Source: Muribaculaceae bacterium
GTDB lineage: Bacteria > Bacteroidota > Bacteroidia > Bacteroidales > Muribaculaceae
Length of the DNA: 64,000 bases
Assembly: GCA_017557625.1 (NCBI GenBank)
Contig: JAFYYG010000016.1
Span: 35,188-99,187 of the forward strand
Reading direction: 5' to 3'
Made by a program: the position numbers and the translations under genes. The notes beneath the pieces are model-generated. The model searched no databases. It worked only from the letters and a program-made list of their open reading frames with translations, and had not been told where the DNA came from. Positions 49,200 through 59,200 of the stretch are shown here, in pieces (positions within the stretch are counted from its first letter, which is position 1; each line of letters opens with the position of its first letter).

Positions 49200-52100
49200 T
49201 TATGCCGTTTGTGGGATGATGACAGTGTGGATTGTGTCGATGTACTTGGCCAGCGGTAGCATATAAGGCGTGAACACCACCAGTCTCTCGTCAAATGGTG
49301 CTTCGTTCACTACTATCTCTTTGGTTATATCGCCATTTTCGCAGACGTATGAGATTATCGTCATCAAGAAATCCTCTTGGTCGGCATTCAACTCATTTCC
49401 AGATATGAACTCTGAGAAGCGACGCACAGCGTTCTTGCGGTCAACACCCAATATCGAGCGAATGAAGATTGCTACATTGCTGCCACAAGGCATACCCTGC
49501 GTGAAGCGGTTATAATCGTCTTTGCTGCCAAGTTCTTGCCACAGGATGCGTTCAAGTTCGTCAACGTCGGCCTTAGTGAGTTGCTCCATGTCATAAATCT
49601 TTTGCAAGACAGGAAGGTTGCGGTTCTGAGATAGGAAGTCAAGAACGTTCTGCTTGTAAGACACACGAGGTGTAATGCCTTCGACCATTCCCTCATCGCT
49701 AATCTTGTCCTCGATGTCAACCGAGAACCATTTATTGTCGCCACCAACCAAGAACTTAATCAACTCACGCAAGTCTTTCCTCACCTTTTCAAGCCATTTC
49801 AGTGATACGTTCTGCCAAGCCGTGTTGCTCAACACTTCTTTGATTGTGGTCATCTTGGCTTGCACTTGAGGAAGTGTTGCTTTTTCTTGCAGCTTCTCGG
49901 CTATGGTCTGAACATTCTGAACTGCTTTGACCGAACTCGTCTCACCGTCGAGCAGCGACAACTCAATCAGCATTGTGAGAACGTCAAACTTCTTTGCGCC
50001 CTCGTTCATTGTGTTCTTGGGCAGTAATGGTGCTATCTCGTTGCTCAGAGTGTTCACGTCAACCTCCGAGATATAAACCCATGAGTCATCATCCTTGAAG
50101 TGGCTGACATCAGCCCACTTCTCTCTTACAGAGATATGGCTGTCGCTCAATGCTGCCACTTGCTCTTTAAGTGTAGCCTTTGTTTCATCGTGAAGCCCTC
50201 GTGCAAACTCATCCTCTTGCCACTTTTGGTGCTGCAAGTGGAAAGCTATCTTGGATTGTAGAGTGACGATTTTCTCAGTCAACGACTGCACTGGTTTCGC
50301 TATGTTGCCGTCAGGGTTCTTGTCAAAATACTCGAAGTTTCTGCACCAATCGAAGATGTAGAAATACTCTTTGTCCTGTCCTGTGCCGAATATGTTCTTT
50401 GACAATCGTGTGCCTCGACCTATCATCTGCATGAATTTGATTTTACTCTTGACAATCTTGAAGAACACAAGGTTCAGTACATCTGGAACATCTATTCCTG
50501 TGTCGAGCATATCCACGCTCACGGCAATCTGTGGATTACCGTCTCTAATCTCAAATTTGTCGATTAGGTCTTTGCTGTAGGTAACGTAGTTGTCGATTAA
50601 CGCACAGAACTCGCTGCTCTCTCCAGCATACTCGGGATAGAGTGCATTGAAACGCTCGACAATCATCTCAGCGTGGCGGTGATTGTAGGCAAAGATTATG
50701 GTCTTGCCGATTCGCTCTCCACTCTGCACCTTCAAACCGTTCTCCATCAAATCTTGCAGAACCTTATCTATAGTATCCTCGTTGAAGATATAACTGAATA
50801 TCTCATCGCTGCGGATGTCACGTTTGGCACTCTCACCGTCAATCGCCTTTTTTGCTTGCTCATATTCCCACACCTTTTCAAGCTGCTCTTTTTCCTCTTT
50901 GCTTAAGTCATTGTATTTGATACCCTCTTTCAGAATCAGTGAGCCACGCTTGAGTCCCTTGTAGTTCACAAGGTAGCCTTCGGCAACAGCATCCTCAAGT
51001 TCGTAAGCGTAATTGGGTACACCCTGTTCCATTTGGAACGTCTCGTAGGTGCTGCGGTCAACCTCGTCACGGGGTGTCGCTGTCAAGCCCACAAGCAAGC
51101 AATCGAAATAGTTGAAGATTGCCGAATACTTGCCGAATATTGAACGGTGAGCCTCGTCAATGATAATCAAGTCGAACCTACCAACCGAAAACGCTTTCTC
51201 ATCGCTGTCAATATAGTTAATCATCGTCTGATAGGTCGAGAACGTGATTCTTGCGTTAGTGTCGGGGTCTTTGTCCTCGCTCAATATTGATGTTGTCATG
51301 TGAGGCAGCAGCTTCACGAAATTTTTGTGGGCTTGGCTCACCAATGGGATGCGATCGGCAAGAAACAGCACGTTCTTCACCCATCCGTTTCGAGCAAGCA
51401 CATCGACCAGCGATATTGACACCCTTGTCTTTCCTGTTCCTGTCGCCATCACAAGCAAGCCACGACGGTGCTTAATGTTGAAATGCTCACACACACTCTT
51501 TATCGCCATCTTCTGATAGTGGCGGTCGGTGATGCTGTCCTTAACGCTGAAATCGGTTATATCGTGTCGCTGACGTTTCTGTATCAGCAACTCCAGGTCG
51601 CTCTCGGTGTGGAACGCATACAGCCGACGAGGTGGATAGCCCAAACCGTCAATGATATAGGTTTCAAAGCCGTTAGTATAATATATAACAGGCTTAACCC
51701 CATAACGATTCTCAAGGCACTCAGCATAGAGTTCGGCTTGATGTTTGCCCTTGATTGGTGATACGCTTGTACGCTTGGCTTCAATCACGGCAAGCGGTAG
51801 TCCATTGCCACCAAACAGCACATAGTCGCAATAGCCTACACCTTCGTTATTGGGCATTCCTTCAACCTCAACTTCGATGCAAGCCTTTGAGGGCTGTATA
51901 GCACCTTCTATACTCAATACTTCCCACCCTGCCTCTTTGAGCATAAGGTCGATATAGAGTTTGCGAGTCTCTGCCTCTGAAATGTCAAGTGCTATCTCTT
52001 GCACAGGAGTCTTGTCCTCAACAGCCTCTTTGGGTGCAGCCTCAACGATTGTTGACTGTGCATTGACCTCGACGGCCTTTGGTGTCACAATTGGGGCTTG

Positions 52101-52523
52101 TGGGCTATTGGGGATTAAGGTTCTGTCAAATGGAACTATCTCTTTGATGACAGTGAGTTTGTGCAATATTGCAGCAACGACATTATAGATATTGAGCAGA
52201 CAGAAGAACGATTCTTTCTTGGTCACTTTTATGTTATGAGCAGCGTTATTACCCACTTTGCGTACATAGTGGACTGCCATCATAACACGGTCGTCACCGA
52301 TAAACTCTCGGAACACCTCACCATCTACAAGTTCGAACAGCGATGCCCTCTCGGGTATCTCCACGTTCTTCATTAGGTATAGCGCACGGACAATATACTC
52401 CAATGCCTTTCTTGCACTCACGGCACTGAGTTCGGGATTGCTAACTTGCAGTTCCTCGGCAGCCGAACAGAACCTATGAAGGTCTGTCAAGCCTAATTCC
52501 TGTAGATAGTCGAAGTTGCGCAT
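49200..52523 (-). CDS. hsdR: Type I restriction enzyme HsdR (EcoEI/DUF4145-type)
   Basis: A 1107-residue motor-nuclease subunit. Residues about 1-130 form a DUF4145-like helical domain (ELSAVSARKALEYIVRALYL). The PD-(D/E)xK nuclease is at about 190-300 (D233; VIEAK with E248 and K250). The SF2 motor has Walker A ATGTGKT (360-366), DEAH (456-459), GLTATPRDEVDRS and QMIGRGTRLSKN. The C-terminal EcoEI_R_C region binds the rest of the complex. It translocates DNA with ATP and cuts far from unmethylated sites. It is last of the restriction genes, 21 nt after the EVE gene. Confidence 0.95.
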   Translation of the reverse strand: MRNFDYLQELGLTDLHRFCSAAEELQVSNPELSAVSARKALEYIVRALYLMKNVEIPERASLFELVDGEVFREFIGDDRVMMAVHYVRKVGNNAAHNIKVTKKESFFCLLNIYNVVAAILHKLTVIKEIVPFDRTLIPNSPQAPIVTPKAVEVNAQSTIVEAAPKEAVEDKTPVQEIALDISEAETRKLYIDLMLKEAGWEVLSIEGAIQPSKACIEVEVEGMPNNEGVGYCDYVLFGGNGLPLAVIEAKRTSVSPIKGKHQAELYAECLENRYGVKPVIYYTNGFETYIIDGLGYPPRRLYAFHTESDLELLIQKRQRHDITDFSVKDSITDRHYQKMAIKSVCEHFNIKHRRGLLVMATGTGKTRVSISLVDVLARNGWVKNVLFLADRIPLVSQAHKNFVKLLPHMTTSILSEDKDPDTNARITFSTYQTMINYIDSDEKAFSVGRFDLIIIDEAHRSIFGKYSAIFNYFDCLLVGLTATPRDEVDRSTYETFQMEQGVPNYAYELEDAVAEGYLVNYKGLKRGSLILKEGIKYNDLSKEEKEQLEKVWEYEQAKKAIDGESAKRDIRSDEIFSYIFNEDTIDKVLQDLMENGLKVQSGERIGKTIIFAYNHRHAEMIVERFNALYPEYAGESSEFCALIDNYVTYSKDLIDKFEIRDGNPQIAVSVDMLDTGIDVPDVLNLVFFKIVKSKIKFMQMIGRGTRLSKNIFGTGQDKEYFYIFDWCRNFEYFDKNPDGNIAKPVQSLTEKIVTLQSKIAFHLQHQKWQEDEFARGLHDETKATLKEQVAALSDSHISVREKWADVSHFKDDDSWVYISEVDVNTLSNEIAPLLPKNTMNEGAKKFDVLTMLIELSLLDGETSSVKAVQNVQTIAEKLQEKATLPQVQAKMTTIKEVLSNTAWQNVSLKWLEKVRKDLRELIKFLVGGDNKWFSVDIEDKISDEGMVEGITPRVSYKQNVLDFLSQNRNLPVLQKIYDMEQLTKADVDELERILWQELGSKDDYNRFTQGMPCGSNVAIFIRSILGVDRKNAVRRFSEFISGNELNADQEDFLMTIISYVCENGDITKEIVVNEAPFDERLVVFTPYMLPLAKYIDTIHTVIIPQTA

Positions 52524-52544
52524 CTGTCTGATAGTTTGAAAGTG

Positions 52545-52949
52545 TTATTTGAAGAAACTGTCTATGTATTTCAACAAGTCACCCTTAATGCGATGATGCC
52601 CTTGCATACTTGTATTTTCTCCATATTTCCTTAACATGGAAAGATGCAGTTGGGGAGCATCAGTTTTCTTAATTAATCTAAGACGGATGAATCTCGTATT
52701 AGGAGGAAAACGATTTGGCTCTTTTCTTAAAGAATAAGCACTGTCATCTACAGAATCTTTCAATGGTATATCTGTCTTTTCAACTACCATCTTATATTCA
52801 ATCCTTTGAATTGGTGCTGTAGTATAAATGTAAACAATGTCATTTACAGACAAATGATTTGCTTGTGTGTACTCAACAAAATCATTCTCTGCAAGCCAGT
52901 CATTCATTCTAAACTCTTTTGTACTTGAAATGAAAATCCAATGTTCCAT
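52545..52949 (-). CDS. EVE-domain (PUA-like) protein within the type I restriction operon
   Basis: A 134-residue protein covering one EVE domain. The family pattern is visible: MEHWIFISSTKEF at the start, then NHLSVNDIVYIYTTAPIQRI and EYKMVVEKTDI, and FIRLRLIKKTDAPQLHLSML later. EVE and related YTH/ASCH domains bind modified bases in nucleic acid, and several are parts of modification-dependent defence systems. Its position between hsdS and hsdR, 7-21 nt from each, means it is expressed with them. I infer a role in sensing modified DNA or tuning restriction; direct evidence is absent. Confidence 0.75.
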   Translation of the reverse strand: MEHWIFISSTKEFRMNDWLAENDFVEYTQANHLSVNDIVYIYTTAPIQRIEYKMVVEKTDIPLKDSVDDSAYSLRKEPNRFPPNTRFIRLRLIKKTDAPQLHLSMLRKYGENTSMQGHHRIKGDLLKYIDSFFK

Positions 52950-52956
52950 ATACCTT

Positions 52957-54084
52957 TTAATTGAAGTAGTAGTCCATGCGGCTGTTGAACAATGTCTCGG
53001 TCTCCTTGATAGATTGCCGTATCAAAGATTTTTGTTTCTCTATTACCTTAACTTTCGAGGCGAACTGTTGTTGTAGAGGGAGGGAGGGGAGAATGATAGG
53101 TATAGACCCAACAAGTTTCATATTGAGATTTGCTTGATTTCCACCTTGAGCCATTGCTCTAATATTATCGTATTTAATGAACAATTGTTCATATATGAAA
53201 TCTAAGTCACAAATTGTTTCATCTAACATTATGGCAGCACATGCTTGATTTGTTGCTGCTTTTATTTTCAATTTAGCAATTTGTCCTCTAGTTTTACCTT
53301 GACCATACATCGCCATTAATAGAGTGTTTGGTGGATATATCTTGCAATTTGTTTGGTCTATTGCCAATTGTGTAATAGTTTCTTCTGTATCAGTTATTTC
53401 GCAATTATGTACTTCGGTTGTTTTAACCCAATGAATATCACCTCCATAATACAATTCTTCTTGTTCTCGACTAGGAGTTGCTCCTGTTCCAATTGTGCTA
53501 ATCAGTCCCAATTTCTTCACTTCCCAGCCTTTTTCATTGGTGATTGGGTCGCCAAACATAGAGTAGAAGATGGATTGTGCGAGTTGGTCGTACTCTTTGA
53601 GTTGTGCCTTTTTCTTATCTATAATACTTGAAATTAGGTCAAGTTCAGCAACAATTCGTTCTTGCTCAGCAAGAGGGGGTACATTTATTTCAAACTCTCC
53701 TAATTGGGATAGTTTTAGATTGTTTCTAACAGCACCACGTGAATAAGCATTAATATATGTCATGCAATAATCGCTCTTCAAATAATACATGAGATAGTTT
53801 TGATTAATATTAGAAGAGACTTTGAATATAACATATATAGGACTGACGCTAACAAAATCTTCTTTATCTTGACATGCGACTGAACCAACATTTATTCTTG
53901 ATGGGTTATAGGCAAAGCAACCTCTTGGCACAACTTTATAATTTGATGTATTTTCACTTGCCACTTTCTTGCCGAAGAATTCTTGACAGAATCCTTTAGA
54001 ATTGGTGACACTAAAAACAGGATATCCTCTGCCTTTATCCCTTGTTGAGTTTTCACTAATATATTTACCTAATTTCTCTTTCAT
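52957..54084 (-). CDS. hsdS: Type I restriction enzyme specificity subunit HsdS
   Basis: A 375-residue specificity subunit with two target-recognition domains. The first (about 1-125) ends with NLKLSQLGEFEINVPPLAEQ and the second (about 185-340) with MKLVGSIPIILPSLPLQQQF. These conserved ends lead into the two coiled-coil helices (QERIVAELDLISSIIDKKKA; FASKVKVIEKQKSLIRQSIK). The TRDs pick the two halves of a bipartite DNA target. Its ATG overlaps the hsdM stop by 4 nt. The TRDs are AT-rich compared with hsdM, as is usual for swapped specificity domains. Confidence 0.95.
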   Translation of the reverse strand: MKEKLGKYISENSTRDKGRGYPVFSVTNSKGFCQEFFGKKVASENTSNYKVVPRGCFAYNPSRINVGSVACQDKEDFVSVSPIYVIFKVSSNINQNYLMYYLKSDYCMTYINAYSRGAVRNNLKLSQLGEFEINVPPLAEQERIVAELDLISSIIDKKKAQLKEYDQLAQSIFYSMFGDPITNEKGWEVKKLGLISTIGTGATPSREQEELYYGGDIHWVKTTEVHNCEITDTEETITQLAIDQTNCKIYPPNTLLMAMYGQGKTRGQIAKLKIKAATNQACAAIMLDETICDLDFIYEQLFIKYDNIRAMAQGGNQANLNMKLVGSIPIILPSLPLQQQFASKVKVIEKQKSLIRQSIKETETLFNSRMDYYFN

Positions 54085-55580
54085 TTTTTCAAGAAATTAG
54101 TTTTAAAATCCTTGAAAGCCTCAGATATTTCACTTTGTAAAGTTTCTATTCTCTCAAGAATAATATCGGGAGCGTCATATTCAACCTTAACCCTCTCAAC
54201 TTCTTTGTATTTATTGATGCTGAGGTCGTAGTCGTTGTTGCGGATGTCCTCGACAGGAACGAAGAACGACTGTTCTTTACGAGTTCTTTGTTCCTCGCCT
54301 TCCAAGTTCTTGAAACGAGCAATCACGTCAGGGATGTCATTCTCTTGGCACTCGCTCCGTCTTTGGTCGAGGGTATAGCCATCGGCTTTCATATCATAGA
54401 ACCATACCTTATCAGTACCGCCAGCGTTCGTCTTGGTGAAAATCAGAATAGCAGTCGAAACTCCTGCATAGGGAAGGAACACTCCACTTGGCATAGAGAT
54501 AACGGCTTGCAAACGTTGATTGTCAACCAACTCATGGCGCAGTGCTTTGTGGGCAGTGCTGTTGCCGAAGAGCACACCGTCAGGGACAATAGAGGCACAA
54601 CGACCACCCATTTGCAGCATACGGATGAAAAGGCTCATAAACAGCAACTCGGTTTTCTTGGTCTTGGTGATTGCAAGCAATGATTTGCTCACAGCCTCAT
54701 AGTCGAGACTTCCTGTGAACGGTGGATTGGCAAGGCAAAGGGTGTAGCGGTTCTCATCGGTGTTATCGGTCGAAAGGCTGTCACGATATTGAATGTCTGG
54801 ATTGTCAACACCATGTAACATCAAGTTCATTGCACCGATGCGAAGCATGGTAAAGTCGGTGTCGAAGCCGTGCAGCATCTCGTTCTTGTAGTGGTTGGCA
54901 TTCTCACGCTTGAGCAGTTCGCTCTTGTAATGCTCTTGAATGTACTTGGCACTCTCAACGATAAATCCTGCGCTACCCATAGCGGGGTCGCAAATGGTGT
55001 CTTTAAGGGTGGGCTGCATCAGTTCGACCATCATTCGGATTATGTGTCGAGGTGTACGGAACTGGCCGTTGTTACCTGACGCTGCCATCTTGCCGAGAAT
55101 ATACTCGTAGGTATCACCCATAGTGTCACGGTTATTCATGTCGAGGTGGTCGATCCCCTCAACTATTTTGGTCAAGGTGCGAGGACTCTGAATGAGGAAG
55201 GTGGCATTCTCCATAAAACGGCTGTAGGCACTCTCCTTGCCCTCGTTGAGCGTCTTTATATACACAAATACATCCTTGCTCACGATGCGGTACATGGTCT
55301 CGGGGTCCTTGTTCTTGAAAACACTCCACCGCAAGTCGTTGTAGGGAACGTCACGGTCGGTCTCGGGATTGTGCCACGAGCCATAACTGAATGTGGGTTC
55401 GCTCACTGCGACACCAAAAGCATTAGCGTTAGCCTCTTTGATGCGCTGAGCATCATCGAGCATCTTCATAAAGAACAGATAGGTCATCTGTTCGAGGATG
55501 GTTATTGAGTTAGTGATACCTCCTGTCCAAAAGGTGTCCCAAATGCTGTCAATACGGTTTTTGATTTCTCCTGTAATCAT
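54081..55580 (-). CDS. hsdM: Type I restriction enzyme methyltransferase subunit HsdM
   Basis: A 499-residue N6-adenine methyltransferase. The N-terminal HsdM_N helical domain (about 5-140) includes LEQMTYLFFMKMLDDAQRIK. The SAM-binding motif is DPAMGSAGF (198-206), and the catalytic motif is NPPF (285-288). It is the first gene of the hsdM-hsdS-EVE-hsdR operon. A minus-strand -7 box TATCTTTG (55608-55601) lies 20 nt upstream. Together with HsdS it protects host sites, so the operon should be active as modification even if restriction is lost. Confidence 0.96.
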   Translation of the reverse strand: MITGEIKNRIDSIWDTFWTGGITNSITILEQMTYLFFMKMLDDAQRIKEANANAFGVAVSEPTFSYGSWHNPETDRDVPYNDLRWSVFKNKDPETMYRIVSKDVFVYIKTLNEGKESAYSRFMENATFLIQSPRTLTKIVEGIDHLDMNNRDTMGDTYEYILGKMAASGNNGQFRTPRHIIRMMVELMQPTLKDTICDPAMGSAGFIVESAKYIQEHYKSELLKRENANHYKNEMLHGFDTDFTMLRIGAMNLMLHGVDNPDIQYRDSLSTDNTDENRYTLCLANPPFTGSLDYEAVSKSLLAITKTKKTELLFMSLFIRMLQMGGRCASIVPDGVLFGNSTAHKALRHELVDNQRLQAVISMPSGVFLPYAGVSTAILIFTKTNAGGTDKVWFYDMKADGYTLDQRRSECQENDIPDVIARFKNLEGEEQRTRKEQSFFVPVEDIRNNDYDLSINKYKEVERVKVEYDAPDIILERIETLQSEISEAFKDFKTNFLKK

Positions 55581-55649
55581 TGGTATATGGTTTTAATCTA
55601 CAAAGATACGATATTTTTTGAATATCATCACAGAAACGGGTTTACAAAA

Positions 55650-55688
55650 AAGAGGACACTGGAAATAAAAGTGTTCCAATATCCTCTT
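55650..55688 (-). terminator. Rho-independent terminator of DUF2795 copy 2
   Basis: 55650-55664 pairs with 55674-55688 (13 of 15 positions; arms AAGAGGA and TCCTCTT at the base) with a 9-nt loop. On the minus strand it is followed by TTTTTTG. It insulates the hsdM promoter from upstream transcription. Confidence 0.85.
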
Positions 55689-55709
55689 ATAATGTTTTTA
55701 TCTGTTTTC

Positions 55710-55934
55710 TTAATATTCCTCTTCGTTGAAGAAGAAGTCGTCGTCGTTAGTGGGATAGTCGGGCCAGATGTCTTCTATTGAATCGTATATGTCGCCCTCG
55801 TCTTCTATCTCTTGCAGGTTCTCGATAACCTCCATAGGAGCTCCACTTCTCATGGCGTAATCAATAAGCTCATCCTTGGTAGCTGGCCAGGGTGCATCCT
55901 CCAGTTTTGTAGCTAATTCAAGTGTCCAATACAT
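55710..55934 (-). CDS. DUF2795 family small protein (copy 2)
   Basis: A 74-residue acidic protein beginning MYWTLELATKLEDAPWPATK and ending NDDDFFFNEEEY, with RSGAPMEVIENLQEIEDEG in the middle. It is a close paralogue of the gene at 47587-47811, in the same orientation. The two bracket the transposase and restriction operon. A minus-strand -7 box TACTTTTG (55984-55977) lies 43 nt upstream and a strong terminator follows, so this looks like a complete single-gene unit. Function of the family is unknown. Confidence 0.88.
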   Translation of the reverse strand: MYWTLELATKLEDAPWPATKDELIDYAMRSGAPMEVIENLQEIEDEGDIYDSIEDIWPDYPTNDDDFFFNEEEY

Positions 55935-56081
55935 AATATTATTTTTTGTGTTAATAGTTCGTTAAGAAAAATTGCGCAAAAGTACTACTATATTTTCTTT
56001 CGGCAAGCGATAAAAGAGAAAAAATCATGCCAACAGCGGCCTATGGCAGTTAAAAAATGTGAATGGGCACCTGTTGGCGCG

Positions 56082-56254
56082 GGGAACGTGAATCGGGGAT
56101 GGGGGATGGGGGATAGGGGATGGGAGATGGGGGATAGAGGATGGGGATAGAGGATGGGGATAGAGGATGGGGATAGATAATTCCCGACCTTCGACCTTCG
56201 ACCTCCGATCAACGATCTTCGATCCCCGATCTTCGATCCCCGATCTCCGAACCT
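56082..56254. repeat. Heptanucleotide array downstream of the PorW-like gene
   Basis: Left part: GGATGGG, GGATAGG, GGATAGA units with some 6-nt steps (56082-56176). Right part: TTCGACC, TTCGATC, CCCGATC units in steady 7-nt phase (about 56186-56254). The two parts are partly complementary and could pair. No gene is seen between 55985 and 56267. Confidence 0.9.
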
Positions 56255-56267
56255 TGCGCCTGCGGCG

Positions 56268-59200
56268 CTACTTATTCTTCCCGGCTTCTTTGCGCTCGCG
56301 TTCTCGTTGCTTGCGCTGCTCTTCGCGCTCTTTCTGCCGTTTCTTGGCTTCTTCTTTTTTGCGCTTTTGCTCCTCTTTCTTGCGTTTTTGCTCTTCTTTC
56401 TTCTTTTTCTCGCGCTCCTTTTGACGCTCTTTGCGCTCTTTCTCCTTTTGCTTGCGAGCTTCCTCTTTGGCTTTCTGCTTGTCTTTGCGTTCTTTCTCGG
56501 CAAGCTTCTTAGCGTCTTCTTTCTCGCGTTCTTTCTGCTTCTGGAGTTCCTCACGCTCTTTCTCGGCGGCCTTTATCGAGTCTTCCTTAGCCTTCTCGGC
56601 GGCACGCTGTTCCTTCTCGCGTTCTTTCTGCTCGCGTTCGAGCTGTTTCTGGCGCTCCTTCTCCTCACGTTCGAGCTGCTTCTGACGCTCCTTTTCGGCC
56701 TTCTTAGCCTCTTTTTCGTTGCGCTTGTTGTCCTTATTATCTTTGTCTGTAGTGTCTTTATCGTTCTTGCCTTGCTTCTCGGCCTCTTGCTGCTTCTTAG
56801 CCTCGTCTTCGGCACGCAGACGCTCTGCCTCGCGCTCACGCTCTTGCTGACGCTTGAGTTCCTCCTCGCGCTTCTTGGCCTCCTCGGCTTTGCGCTTCTC
56901 CTCCTCCTTGCGCTGTTCCTCGAGCTGACGCTGCTCGGCGCGGCGGCGTGCCTCCTCGAGCAATGCAGGGTTGCCTTGCTGCTCAGGAGTATCTACCTTA
57001 GGTTTCTCCTCCTTCTTCTCATCGGCCTTTTCTTTCTTCTCGTCCTTCTTCTTAACGTCTTTTTCGTCTTTCTTCTCATCGGCCTTGCCTTGACCCTTCT
57101 TCACCGACTTAGTGGGCTTATCCTCGTCGGTTTCTTCTCCGCCGCTATCGTCTTCGGCACCATCGTCCTTCTTCTCGTCATCGACGGCGTCGTCAGGAAT
57201 CTGCTCTTCCACCTTCTCCTCATTTAGCTCATCGAGATATCGGAAGTATTCCTCAAATGTGCGTCCCTCTTTTAGCAGCAGGTTGAAGTTCTCGTCGCTG
57301 ATGATGACATAGTGCGCCTGAGCGGGCACCACTTTCTCCTCGTCTTTCTCCCACTTGTCGCGGTAGATTTCCACCTCACGATAGTTGGGGAATCCTTTCA
57401 CCACTATCAGACCTAAGTTTCCAAACGTCATCTGCTCCAAGTCGAAGTCGCGCATCAGGAACGAGTTGAAGTTATGTTTTGCCACCTCATAGAGCAACTG
57501 GTTGGGCGACACAGAGTCGGTAGAGAACACCAGCACAAAGAGCTGAGGCTTGTTCTTGCCTTCCTTGAACGGTGTGAACTCCTTGCCCTCGCCAGTGGCG
57601 GTGGTGTCGTTCGACAGTCGCATCGACCACAGCATGCCACGAGTGTTGGATGAGCCGCCGTTGATCTTGCGACCCTGGTTGAGCTGCTTGACAAATGCCG
57701 AAGCGGTAGGTGTGATGTCGGTCTCGGGATAACGCTCAAGCATCTCCTTGATGGTGCTCTTGAATTTCTCGGAGTTGCCCTCGGTGACATAGGCCAACGC
57801 GTCGATAAACATGAACTTAGGCATGATTTTCGAGAGCGGATAGGTCTTCATCATCTCCACATAGGCAGCATGCACAGTGGCGTTGTCGTTGTTGAGATAG
57901 GCAGTATAGGCCTGATCGTAAAGCTCTTCCTGAACCAGATTCATGCGCTTGAGGTTCTCGAGATAGTTGGGATCTTGCATTGCCTGGCCATACTTAGAGT
58001 CGGCGAATTCGTCCAAAATCTTCTGCCGGTAGCGTTCGGCATCGGTGAATTCCCCGCTCCGGTAGTAGAGCAGGTACATATTATAATATGTGTCGAGCCG
58101 GTAGGTGTTGTCGGGATATCGCTCCATCAGTTCCTCAAATTCATAGATTGCCGCTGGCAGGTCGGCAAGTTTGTCCTTGAGGATGACACCCATGTTGTAG
58201 AGGCCTTCCTGAATCACGTCGTTGGAGTTCTGTATCTCCTCCTCGGTCTTTGGTATCTGCTTGAGGTAGTATTCCTCGTAGTGCGGGTCTTCGGCACGTT
58301 TAAGGGCCTCTTTGTCAACCTGCGTGGAGTCGTTACCCTGCACCTGCGTGGAGTCATTCATGGCGAGGTTCTCTTCTTCCTCCTCATTATTCTCATCAAG
58401 CGAGAAGGTGTTCTTGTTTCGCCGTCGCCAGTTATCCTCAAGCTTGCGGTTTCCCCACTGTTGCTGGAACGCCGTCTTGCCGGAGTTTTTTGTCATCGTG
58501 TTATAGAAATACCACGAATTGTCGCTGTTGATATTATAGGTAGCGGGTTGCTGGGCATTACCCTTCAAACCACTATTGCCTTGCTGCTGGGCGAGGTAGG
58601 CCTCGCGATCTGCATTTTCTTTTTCTTCCTTCTCTTTCTTCTTAAGGTCTTCGATGATTTTGGCAATCACCTTCTTCTGCTCATCAAGCGGCATCTGCGA
58701 GAGCCTTAGCAGTGAGTCTTGCAGTGTGACGTTGCCCGAATACACCGCAAGCTCATCAAGCACATCGCTGCGCTGCTTGAGTTCCTTGTAGTTGGGATAG
58801 TTCTCGCTCAGCTGCGGAATCGCCTCGCTGTAGCATGGCTGCGCCTTGTCGTACTTGTGCTGGGCAAAGTAGATGCCACCCAGCGTGAGCTGGCTGATGG
58901 CCTTGTCGATGCCGTTGCGTGTACTCTTCTTTGCGGCAAGCTCATAGTTCTCTACGGCATGCACTGTGTCACCACGAGAGAGGTAGAGGTTGCCGATGGC
59001 GTAGTAAATCTGGTCGAGATATTCCTTGTTGCGGTCGTAGCGCGTCATGCGCTTGAGGGCTTTCACCTCGCTCTCAATGTTGCTGCCCTGGAACACGGCG
59101 CTCTGCTTGATGCGCGCGTTGAACTTGGTGCGGTAAGACGAGGAACTGCTGCTGCCCGCCTTCTTATAGGCTTGATAGGCTTTCTCCTTTTGGCCAGTCT

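Noticed and set aside
56307-57227. Leucine-rich plus-strand frame of 306 codons
   Set aside because: It is the complement of the Lys/Glu-rich tail of the PorW-like protein; GAG/AAG codons read as CTC/CTT give artificial Leu and Phe runs.
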